Assembly: GCA_023450835.1 (NCBI GenBank)
Contig: JAEXGM010000004.1
Location: forward strand, 11,341-75,340
Source of the DNA: Bacillota bacterium
Lineage (GTDB): Bacteria; Bacillota; Clostridia; Lachnospirales; Lachnospiraceae
DNA: 64,000 nucleotides
Direction: 5' to 3'
This document shows, piece by piece, positions 25,581 to 32,092 of this stretch; position 1 is the stretch's first letter, and each line of letters opens with the position of its first letter. The translations under genes and the position numbers were made by a program. The notes beneath the pieces were generated by a model that was given only the letters and a program-made list of their open reading frames with translations, was not told the DNA's origin and did not search any database.

Positions 25581-26678
25581 TCATATCTGGAAGTCGGTAT
25601 TATCCAGATTCCGATATTTTGTGGCATTGTAGCCGTATACGGTTTTAAATTGCTTTAGGAAGTAATTGGTATCCCGGTAACCAATTTGGAAACCGACCTC
25701 AAAGGGCTTCAGGCTTGTATTTTTTAAGAGGTATTCTGCCCGCGCCATTTTGATACGGGTGACGTAATCATTATAGTGAATGCCGGTCTTGGAATAGAAG
25801 TTATTACTTAAATAGGTGTTGTTTAAAAAGAATTTCTCGGAGATTACCTTCAATTTGAGATCTGTCTCGGGAGAATTCAATATATGTTCACAGATATCCT
25901 GGATGTTCTGATCGGGGGTAACCGGATGCAGCTTCGTAATACATGCCGCCAGATAATTTATTTTTCTGCAATATAAGTCCTTATAGGAATCACTGTCTCC
26001 ATCGTGAAGAAAATCGATTTCACTGAAAAAGGAGGGATTAATATAGTAAGAAAGCCACCTAAAATTACCATAGATGGCAGTAACGATATTGTGGTAGATT
26101 TTTTTTACGACGATATCGGCTTTTATTATGTTATCTTTTAACACCAGGTAGGTATTGTCCAGAATGGATTTGAATAAGGGACTTGCAGTATTTTCATTGG
26201 CTAGAATATGGGTGATTATTGCATTCTCTTCTGCGGAAGGGTACACCCAGTCGTACTTATCATCCAATACACTGTCCGGGTGGCCGGAATCTGGGGTCAT
26301 GGCAGACAAATGTCCCTTTACACGTTTTAGAAGCTCCAGAAGGAGTTCTGCCGACACGGGCTTTACCAGATAATCAAAGGCTCCGAGAACAATGCCTTCT
26401 CTGGCATAATGGAATTCGCTGTGCTCACTTAGGAAGACAACACAGGCGCACAAATTCTCCTTTTTAATCTCCCGCAGCAGCTGCAGACCATCAATGACCG
26501 GCATGCGGATATCGGTCAGTACAAGGTCGTATTCCCTGCTCTTAAGGAGTTCAAGTGCCTGTCTGCCGTTATTTGCCTTATCTGTGACTTCAAAACCTGT
26601 TTCTTCACCCCATACCTTAAGCCGTTTTAATTCAGTTAAAAATATTTCCCTGTCATCTACAATAAGGGTTTTATACAT
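25581..26678 (-). CDS. AraC-type two-component response regulator
   Basis: 365 residues. The N-terminal receiver domain begins MYKTLIVDDREIF, with phospho-acceptor D56 in LVLTDIRMPVIDG and Lys in YLVKPVS. A middle region of about 140 residues has no clear domain. The C-terminal AraC double helix-turn-helix contains FFLNNTYLSNNFYSKTGIHYNDYVTRIKMARAEYLL and EVGFQIGYRDTNYFLKQFKTVYG. GGAGG lies 7 bases before the ATG at 26678; the TTG at 26696 overlaps the kinase stop. It lies between the sulfonate-type transporter and the sulfur-relay operon, so it may control either. Confidence 0.9.
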   Translation of the reverse strand: MYKTLIVDDREIFLTELKRLKVWGEETGFEVTDKANNGRQALELLKSREYDLVLTDIRMPVIDGLQLLREIKKENLCACVVFLSEHSEFHYAREGIVLGAFDYLVKPVSAELLLELLKRVKGHLSAMTPDSGHPDSVLDDKYDWVYPSAEENAIITHILANENTASPLFKSILDNTYLVLKDNIIKADIVVKKIYHNIVTAIYGNFRWLSYYINPSFFSEIDFLHDGDSDSYKDLYCRKINYLAACITKLHPVTPDQNIQDICEHILNSPETDLKLKVISEKFFLNNTYLSNNFYSKTGIHYNDYVTRIKMARAEYLLKNTSLKPFEVGFQIGYRDTNYFLKQFKTVYGYNATKYRNLDNTDFQI

Positions 26679-26692
26679 GATGGGCCTCCAGT

Positions 26693-27523
26693 TCAAGTTA
26701 AGATATGATCGGCTGCGATGGAAAAATAAGCACAGGCTCCTTTTCCTACTTCACCGGTAAGCCAGACTCTTCCGCCAAATTTCTGAATAATCTTCTTTAC
26801 AATGGCAAGCCCTACACCGCTGCCTTCAAAATCGTCAATGGAATGCATTCTTTGAAACATTCCGAAGAGATTTTCGGAAAAGTTCATATCAAAGCCCACT
26901 CCATTATCCTTTATGTAGAAAATATGCTCCTGATTTTCGAGAAAGTAACCGGCTTTTATTTTGATATCTCCCTTACTCTTTGTAAACTTAAGGGAGTTGG
27001 AGAGGAGGTTTACCAGGACCTGTCTTATTAAAACTCCGTCAGCCAGCAGATAGGGAATAGTCTCCTCAATCTCCAGATGAACCCGTTGCTTATGGGTATA
27101 GCCAAGGGTTAGTTCTGAGAAAACCTGTTGTATTATGGCTTTCAGATTGAGAGCTTCCTGAATTGGCTCAAAGTCGGCATATTTTGTGTAGTCCAGCAGT
27201 TTATTTATCAGGGTCAGGGTATCGCTGCAAATAGTGCGGATATTCTGAATTAATTCGACTCCTTCTTTATTTACCTGGCTGCCGAAGTCCTCGATAAAAA
27301 TTCTTGCATAGCCGTCAATGGCACGAACAGGCGCCTTGATCTCATGGGAGATCGTAATATTCAGAGCCTGCAGCTCCAAGGTAGCTTCTTCTGCTTTTGA
27401 TTTCGATATACTATGTTCTGTATTGGTATGAATAATAATCACTCCCTGATAGCAGTATGAATAACTGTAACTTGCTCTTAGAAATAGAAAATAATAATGA
27501 ATATCATAATTCATATAAAACAT
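26693..27523 (-). CDS. Sensor histidine kinase without a clear input domain
   Basis: Up to 276 residues. The H-box is NITISHEIKAPVRAIDGYA, the N-box RQVLVNLLSNSLKFT, the D/G-boxes IKDNGVGFD and GSGVGLAIVKKIIQKFGG, a full HisKA-HATPase core of the type found with PAS sensors. Only about 45 residues precede the dimerisation helix and they look irregular, with no good ribosome site at the listed start. A GTG further in (VIIIHTNTEH) is an alternative. Either it is a short soluble kinase or the 5' end has decayed. It is coupled to the AraC-type regulator downstream. Confidence 0.8.
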   Translation of the reverse strand: MFYMNYDIHYYFLFLRASYSYSYCYQGVIIIHTNTEHSISKSKAEEATLELQALNITISHEIKAPVRAIDGYARIFIEDFGSQVNKEGVELIQNIRTICSDTLTLINKLLDYTKYADFEPIQEALNLKAIIQQVFSELTLGYTHKQRVHLEIEETIPYLLADGVLIRQVLVNLLSNSLKFTKSKGDIKIKAGYFLENQEHIFYIKDNGVGFDMNFSENLFGMFQRMHSIDDFEGSGVGLAIVKKIIQKFGGRVWLTGEVGKGACAYFSIAADHILT

Positions 27524-27714
27524 ATAGGAATAGCATGATTAGAGTATAGCGTTTTCTTTTATCATTGTCAAATTATATTTGAAGATATTGCAACAACAAA
27601 ATATTTACTCTATTTATCCAAAAGATTATCATCTTGTTTTTGATATCAATGTACCCTATTATTTTATTATCCAGTAGATTTACTTAAAGTAATATATGAT
27701 GAAGGAGATGTATG

Positions 27715-28107
27715 ATGCAGAAAATCAATGTTTTGATAATTGAAGAGTTTAAATACATTGCCGATCTCAATATATTGGAGTTAAAAAGAGGGGGTTTTAC
27801 GGTAGAGAGTCAATGTGTCTGCAGTGAGGAGACAATGAAAGAAGCACTTCTTGAACAGGAATTTGATATTGTGCTGTCCGATAATTCTACTCCTCATTTC
27901 AATGCAATTCAGGCCTTGTTCGCCAGAAATTCCTTGTCTCCGAAGACCCCATTTATCATAGTATCGGAAGATGTATCACCGGAAGCGGTTGCTTTTGCCA
28001 TGAAAAATGGCTGTTGTGCTTACCTTGTAAAGGAAAATCTGCACCAGCTTGCTATATTAGTAAAGAACATCTTAAATCGCAATACGGTGAAGGAACCCAT
28101 AACATAA
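27715..28107 (+). CDS. Stand-alone receiver-domain protein (response regulator-like)
   Basis: 130 residues, one receiver domain and no output domain. It begins INVLIIEEFKYIADLNILEL (an EE pair in place of DD), has the likely phospho-acceptor Asp in IVLSDNSTPHFNA and Lys in CAYLVKENLHQL. It is transcribed away from the kinase/AraC pair and towards the sulfur-relay operon, 173 bases upstream of carrier 1. It could be a phosphate sink or second partner of the neighbouring kinase. Starts at 27712 and 27715 are both possible. Confidence 0.75.
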   Translation: MQKINVLIIEEFKYIADLNILELKRGGFTVESQCVCSEETMKEALLEQEFDIVLSDNSTPHFNAIQALFARNSLSPKTPFIIVSEDVSPEAVAFAMKNGCCAYLVKENLHQLAILVKNILNRNTVKEPIT

Positions 28108-28135
28108 AATTTCAATCATGTCGTAAGGGAGAATA

Positions 28136-28275
28136 GTGTGAATTATTGAAATGCATAATTCACACAAGTGCCTGCGTAATCCTCGGCCCAATCCCCCGGC
28201 GCGTTGGAAAAGGCATGGTTGTTAGTGTGAAAATTGAAAAGATAATTTCCACACACATCGGAAAGGGTATGGTGA
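28136..28275 (+). repeat. Repeat family C in the leader of the sulfur-relay operon
   Basis: Hairpin GTGTGAATTAT / ATAATTCACAC at 28136-28165, then the conserved block GTGCCTGCGTAATCCTCGGC, then a second hairpin with arms GTGTGAAAATT / AATTTCCACAC near 28231-28260. The end of the element (GGAAAGGG) acts as ribosome site for the first carrier. Relatives precede ruvA and the FtsW gene, with different but still paired outer arms. Confidence 0.75.
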
Positions 28276-28280
28276 TTAAA

Positions 28281-28541
28281 ATGAAAATTACATTAAACGG
28301 AAAGGGAGTAACAGCTGAACAGGGAGTAACGATTACTGAACTGCTAAAGCAGGGATATACAGAGATGCTTGAATATATTACCGTTCAGGTGAATGATGAT
28401 ATTTTGCCCAAAGAGCTTTATGACAGTTATCCGGTTGAGGATGGCGACAGCATAGAAATACTGTTTTACATGGGCGGAGGCAGCGGACCTGTATCGGAGA
28501 AACTGGCACATGCTTTTATAAGCAAATGGAAGAACCGATAA
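28281..28541 (+). CDS. ThiS/MoaD-like sulfur carrier protein 1 with 19-residue tail
   Basis: 86 residues of beta-grasp, ubiquitin-like type: MKITLNGKGVTAEQGVTITELL, VQVNDDILPKELY and VEDGDSIEILFYMGGG. In functional carriers the chain ends in GG, which is adenylated and thiocarboxylated. Here G65-G67 is followed by 19 more residues ending SKWKNR. Such tails must be removed before activation, and a JAMM protease is encoded at the end of this operon. The ATG at 28281 follows GGAAAGGG. It is the first gene of the sulfur-relay operon. A degenerate, non-carrier role is possible. Confidence 0.8.
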   Translation: MKITLNGKGVTAEQGVTITELLKQGYTEMLEYITVQVNDDILPKELYDSYPVEDGDSIEILFYMGGGSGPVSEKLAHAFISKWKNR

Positions 28542-28578
28542 TAAGTAAAAAAGTGAGTTGTTATGAAGGAGGTCAGAT

Positions 28579-29445
28579 ATGGCAGTGGATTATGCGGCCC
28601 TGAAAAAGGGCGGTTTTATGAGGCAGATACAAAAGGGATATTTTTCCCTTAGACTAAAGGTAGTAGGCGGGCATCTGACTGCCGAAAATGTGAAGAAGAT
28701 TTACGAGGTGGCTGAAAAATATGGCGCAGGCTATGTACACCTGACTTCCAGACAGGGTGTTGAAATACCATTTATCAAATTCGATGACATTGAAGAAGTG
28801 AAGGAAGAACTGATAAAGGGCGGAGTAAAGCCCGGGGTATGCGGTCCGAGAGTACGTACGGTGACGGCCTGTCAGGGAGTGAAGATATGCCCCAGCGGAT
28901 GTATCGATACATATGAAATAGCGGTTGAAATTGACCGAAGGTATTATGGCAAGGAACTGCCCCATAAATTTAAATTCGGTGTTACCGGCTGTCAGAATAA
29001 CTGTCTGAAGGCAGAAGAGAATGATATCGGTATCAAAGGCGGCCTTGACATTACCTGGGAGCAGGAAAGCTGTACTCTGTGCGGTGTATGTGAAAAAGCC
29101 TGCAGAGTGGGAGCCATCCGGATAGAAGGGGAAGAGCTCTTTCTTGACAGAGAGAAGTGCAATAATTGCGGGCGCTGTGTAAAGAGCTGTCCCACGGAAG
29201 CCTGGAAGGGGGAAGAGGGTTATCTGTTATCCTTTGGCGGACTTTTTGGTAATAACATCAATAGGGGAAGCCAGCTTCTGCCGCTCATAAAAAGTAAGGA
29301 ACTGCTGTATCAGATAACCGATGCGGCCATCGAATTCTTCCGCGAGCACGGTAAGCCCAATGAGCGGTTTAAGTTTACGCTGGACCGGGTCGGCTGGGAT
29401 AAATTCAGGGAGTATATTGAGGAGGTATATCATGGAGCCTTATAA
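28579..29445 (+). CDS. Siroheme/4Fe-4S sulfite (nitrite) reductase with two ferredoxin clusters
   Basis: A 288-residue short form. The N-terminal ferredoxin-like half-domain is LKVVGGHLTAENVKK...YVHLTSRQGVEIPF. The siroheme-linked 4Fe-4S ligands are C98-x5-C104 and C138-x3-C142. Two classical 4Fe-4S clusters follow: C165/C168/C171/C175 and C194/C197/C200/C204. It is expected to reduce sulfite to sulfide with six electrons, using reduced ferredoxin-type donors, in the cytoplasm. It resembles the single-subunit sulfite reductases of anaerobes. GAAGGAGG precedes the ATG, and the end overlaps the TusA-like gene by 14 bases, so the sulfide is probably handed to the sulfur carriers encoded beside it. 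Confidence 0.9.
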   Translation: MAVDYAALKKGGFMRQIQKGYFSLRLKVVGGHLTAENVKKIYEVAEKYGAGYVHLTSRQGVEIPFIKFDDIEEVKEELIKGGVKPGVCGPRVRTVTACQGVKICPSGCIDTYEIAVEIDRRYYGKELPHKFKFGVTGCQNNCLKAEENDIGIKGGLDITWEQESCTLCGVCEKACRVGAIRIEGEELFLDREKCNNCGRCVKSCPTEAWKGEEGYLLSFGGLFGNNINRGSQLLPLIKSKELLYQITDAAIEFFREHGKPNERFKFTLDRVGWDKFREYIEEVYHGAL

Positions 29446-29677
29446 GATTGATGAAACGGTAGATATTACGGATGTCGTGTGTCCCATCACCTTTGTGAAA
29501 GCCAAGGTTGCCCTTGAGGAGCTGGAGGACGGACAGATTCTTTCTATTCGGATGAATGACGGAGAGCCGGTGCAGAATGTGCCGAGGAGTGTCAAGGAGG
29601 AAGGACATCAGATTCTAAAGCTCTTAAATAACAACGATGGGACCTATAGCCTTCTTGTTAAGAAGATAGGAGAGTAA
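29432..29677 (+). CDS. TusA/SirA-like sulfur-transfer protein
   Basis: 81 residues. The diagnostic CP motif is in ITDVVCPITFVKAKVALEEL (C17-P18), with the two-layer alpha/beta pattern of the TusA family. The Cys can carry a persulfide. The ATG at 29432 is behind GAGGAGG inside the end of the sulfite reductase gene, which indicates coupled translation. In this operon it may pass sulfur between the reductase and the carrier proteins or the E1 enzyme. Confidence 0.88.
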   Translation: MEPYKIDETVDITDVVCPITFVKAKVALEELEDGQILSIRMNDGEPVQNVPRSVKEEGHQILKLLNNNDGTYSLLVKKIGE

Positions 29678-29680
29678 GTA

Positions 29681-30010
29681 ATGGCAAAGCGTGTCAATGA
29701 GGATAATTTTGAAGAGGAAGTGCTTCTGGCAAAGGAACCGGTGGTGGTGGATTTTTATTCTGACAGCTGTGTCCCCTGTAAGCAGTTATCGGTGCTGCTC
29801 GGAGAGCTGGAAGAGGATTATGAGGATAAGCTGAAACTGGTGAAGGTCAATGTCAATTTTGACTTAGGATTAGCGGATAAATATAAGGTAAAGGCTTCCC
29901 CGACTCTTCTTTTCCTTTATGAAGGGAAAGAGCACAGCAGACTGCAGGGGGTTGTAAAGAAGGCGGTTATTGCAGAGCATATCGAGCAAATAATTAATCT
30001 ACGGAGGTAA
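29681..30010 (+). CDS. Thioredoxin-like protein, CVPC active site
   Basis: 109 residues with the thioredoxin fold: VVVDFYSDSCVPCKQLSVLL (C30/C33), KVNVNFDLGLADKYKVKASPTLLFLYEG (cis-Pro in ASPT). The active site is CVPC instead of CGPC, which would shift the redox potential. It starts 3 bases after the TusA-like gene and ends 3 bases before carrier 2. It probably supplies reducing power for persulfide or thiocarboxylate chemistry in this operon. Confidence 0.9.
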   Translation: MAKRVNEDNFEEEVLLAKEPVVVDFYSDSCVPCKQLSVLLGELEEDYEDKLKLVKVNVNFDLGLADKYKVKASPTLLFLYEGKEHSRLQGVVKKAVIAEHIEQIINLRR

Positions 30011-30013
30011 AGC

Positions 30014-30226
30014 ATGTTTATTACGATTTCTGGTGTACGTAAAGAAGTGAAAGATGGAATTAGTGTGGCGGAACTGATTATAAATGAGAAGGTTGAAAGT
30101 CCGGAGTATGTATCCGTTTCCGTGAATGATGAGTTTGTATTAAGAGAAGCTTTTTCTGAAACAGGGCTGAAAGAAGGAGACCTGGTGGAACTGTTATATT
30201 TTATGGGAGGAGGATGCGTCTGCTGA
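30014..30226 (+). CDS. ThiS/MoaD-like sulfur carrier protein 2 ending GGGCVC
   Basis: 70 residues, beta-grasp: ITISGVRKEVKDGISVAELI, VSVSVNDEFVLREAF and GDLVELLYFMGGG. The Gly run is at residues 65-67, exactly as in carrier 1, and is followed by only C68-V69-C70. A short Cys-containing tail after GG recalls the QbsE-type carriers, whose terminal residues are cut off by a JAMM protease before thiocarboxylation. It starts 3 bases after the thioredoxin gene and precedes the E1-like gene by 18 bases. Confidence 0.85.
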   Translation: MFITISGVRKEVKDGISVAELIINEKVESPEYVSVSVNDEFVLREAFSETGLKEGDLVELLYFMGGGCVC

Positions 30227-30244
30227 CAGGCAGCCGTTAATGTT

Positions 30245-31048
30245 ATGGCATTTACGAACGAACAGTTGGAGCGCTATTCACGCCATATTATTCTGAAAGA
30301 GGTTGGTGTTAAAGGGCAGAAGAAGCTGCTAAATGGCAAGGTGCTGATTATCGGAGCAGGAGGCCTTGGAGCACCGGCAGCTATGTATCTTGCGGCAGCA
30401 GGAGTGGGAACCATCGGCATTGCGGATGCGGACGAGGTGGACCTCTCTAACCTGCAAAGGCAGATTATACATGGAACGAAAGATGTAGGCAAGGCAAAGG
30501 TAAAATCGGCGAAAGAAACCATGAATGAGATGAATCCGGATGTAATTGTGAATACCTATCGAACCTTTGTTAATTCAGAGAATATTTTGGAATTAATCAA
30601 GGATTATGATTTTATCATAGATGGGACGGATAATTTTCCTGCCAAATTTCTGATTAATGATGCCTGCGTTATGGCAGAGAAGCCCTTCTCCCATGCAGGG
30701 ATTATCCGCTTTCAGGGACAGCTTATGACCTATGTGCCCGGGAAGGGGCCCTGCTACCGCTGTGTGTTTAAGAATCCTCCGCCAAAGGATGTAGTGCCGA
30801 CCTGCAAGCAGGCAGGAGTAATCGGGGCTATGGGAGGTGTTATAGGCAGCCTGCAGGCAATGGAAGCAATTAAATACCTAACCTGCGTCGGAGAGCTGCT
30901 GACGGGGTATTTATTGACCTATGATGCCCTTACTATGAATTTCAGAAAAGTCAAATTACCGGGAGCTGATAAAAACTGTGGTGTATGCGGAGAGCATCCT
31001 GCAATTACGGAACTAATCGATTATGAACAAACCGTTTGTGAAGGGTAG
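30245..31048 (+). CDS. ThiF/MoeB-type E1-like sulfur-carrier adenylyltransferase
   Basis: 267 residues. The ATP-binding loop is LIIGAGGLGAP (34-44), followed by DADEVDLSNLQRQIIH and DGTDNFPAKFLINDAC. Zinc ligands are C170, C173, C245 and C248. The crossover Cys is C187 in VVPTCKQAG. It should adenylate the exposed GG terminus of the carrier proteins so that sulfide or persulfide can replace AMP to form a thiocarboxylate. There is no rhodanese domain, so sulfur must come from the reductase, TusA or thioredoxin proteins. The ribosome site is weak, which suggests coupling to the upstream gene. Confidence 0.93.
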   Translation: MAFTNEQLERYSRHIILKEVGVKGQKKLLNGKVLIIGAGGLGAPAAMYLAAAGVGTIGIADADEVDLSNLQRQIIHGTKDVGKAKVKSAKETMNEMNPDVIVNTYRTFVNSENILELIKDYDFIIDGTDNFPAKFLINDACVMAEKPFSHAGIIRFQGQLMTYVPGKGPCYRCVFKNPPPKDVVPTCKQAGVIGAMGGVIGSLQAMEAIKYLTCVGELLTGYLLTYDALTMNFRKVKLPGADKNCGVCGEHPAITELIDYEQTVCEG

Positions 31049-31054
31049 GTAGGA

Positions 31055-31501
31055 ATGCTGCAGCTTGATAGAAAGGAATATGAAAGCATGCTGGCGCATG
31101 CAAAGGAAGGTCTGCCCAATGAGGCCTGCGGTTTACTGGGAGGGATAGTCCATCAGGAGCTTAAGGTAGTAAAGGAGGTATATCTGCTACGAAATGTGGA
31201 TGAAAGCAGGGAGCATTTTTCCATGGACCCCAAAGAGCAGCTGCTGGCTCTTAAAGATATGAGAAGCAAGGGCTATGTACTGCTGGGGAATTTCCACAGT
31301 CACCCGGAGACCCCTTCAAGGCCCTCTGAGGAGGATAAAAGGCTGGCTTTTGATCCGGCAATCAGCTATCTGATATTGTCCTTGCAGGAGCCACTTCATC
31401 CGGTTCTTAAGGCTTTCAGGATTGTGAAGGATACGGTGAGTGAAGAAGAAATTGAATTTGTAGATGAGACGGAAGAGAGTGCTGAAACATTAGTATTGTG
31501 A
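31055..31501 (+). CDS. JAMM/MPN+ metalloprotease (Mec/QbsD/HcyD-like)
   Basis: 148 residues with a complete JAMM zinc site: E23 in PNEACGLLGG, H81 and H83 in FHSHPETPSRP, S91 and D94 (H-x-H-x7-S-x2-D). Prokaryotic members cut residues off the C-terminus of ThiS-like carriers to expose GG, and both carriers of this operon need exactly that. It starts 6 bases after the E1-like gene behind GGTAGGA. It is the last gene of the operon; a family A palindrome follows. Confidence 0.92.
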   Translation: MLQLDRKEYESMLAHAKEGLPNEACGLLGGIVHQELKVVKEVYLLRNVDESREHFSMDPKEQLLALKDMRSKGYVLLGNFHSHPETPSRPSEEDKRLAFDPAISYLILSLQEPLHPVLKAFRIVKDTVSEEEIEFVDETEESAETLVL

Positions 31502-31516
31502 TAGGATAACCTGAGT

Positions 31517-31650
31517 GGCAGAAGGGGAGTTTTTCACAGTGGGACGGCAATTTGCACCAAGTAGAAAGACTCATGCGCTGGTTCCAAGGCGCATGAGTTC
31601 TTTCTACTTGGTGTAAATTGCCTGCGAATGTATTGAAACAGGGCTTTTGT
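31517..31650 (+). repeat. Repeat family A, copy 2, with 77-base hairpin
   Basis: Palindrome 31546-31622 with arms GGCAATTTGCACCAAGTAG / CTACTTGGTGTAAATTGCC and apical CTCATGCGCTGGTTCCAAGG. Compared with copy 1 the stem differs at positions 13, 15 and 17, and the partners at 65, 63 and 61 have changed to match. Confidence 0.85.
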
Positions 31651-31705
31651 TGGGTTATATGATTAGAGTCAAAGTCATAGATTTTATGGCGGGAAAGGCT
31701 TGGGT

Positions 31706-31957
31706 ATGAGTGATGTTAGCAGAGTTATTTTAATAATTGCTGTAGGTATAGCTATAATTGCAATATTTTCTAATGTTTTTAGATGGCTGTATTTTAGAAA
31801 ATACGAACATTTTCAATGCCCGGGCTGCGGATTCAATTTTAAATCCAATACCCTTATGTTGATTCTGTCAGGAGCTTATGGAAGTGTGGGAAATACGAAA
31901 ATGTTAAGGTGCCCGCGCTGCGGTAGGAAGGAAGTGATGAAGGTCATAAAGGATTGA
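31706..31957 (+). CDS. Small membrane protein with zinc-ribbon tail
   Basis: 83 residues. One N-terminal transmembrane helix (VILIIAVGIAIIAIFSNVF) is followed by a cytoplasmic part with FQCPGCGF and LRCPRCGRKE, two CxxC pairs likely to hold zinc. I take the ATG at 31706; a TTG six bases earlier is possible. It is a single gene between a family A repeat and a family B terminator. The function is not recognised. Confidence 0.6.
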   Translation: MSDVSRVILIIAVGIAIIAIFSNVFRWLYFRKYEHFQCPGCGFNFKSNTLMLILSGAYGSVGNTKMLRCPRCGRKEVMKVIKD

Positions 31958-32032
31958 TTTGAAGAGGCAGCAAAAAAGGCACTGAGGCAAGAAAGAAATG
32001 CCGCAAAATGAATATTTTTAAATGGATGGGAA

Positions 32033-32085
32033 TAAAAACGATACATAAAAGAGGTTTTAAATTTCTTTTATGCATCGTTTTTTAT
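32033..32085. terminator. Repeat family B, copy 2: bidirectional terminator
   Basis: AAAACGATACATAAAAGA / TCTTTTATGCATCGTTTT, flanked by A/T runs and placed between convergent genes, almost the same sequence as 25433-25485. Confidence 0.85.
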
Positions 32086-32092
32086 CTGTTGT

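Noticed and set aside
30274..30522. Minus-strand frame inside the E1-like gene
   Set aside because: It is a shadow of a clear coding region with every E1 motif on the plus strand. The same holds for the other minus-strand frames under real genes.
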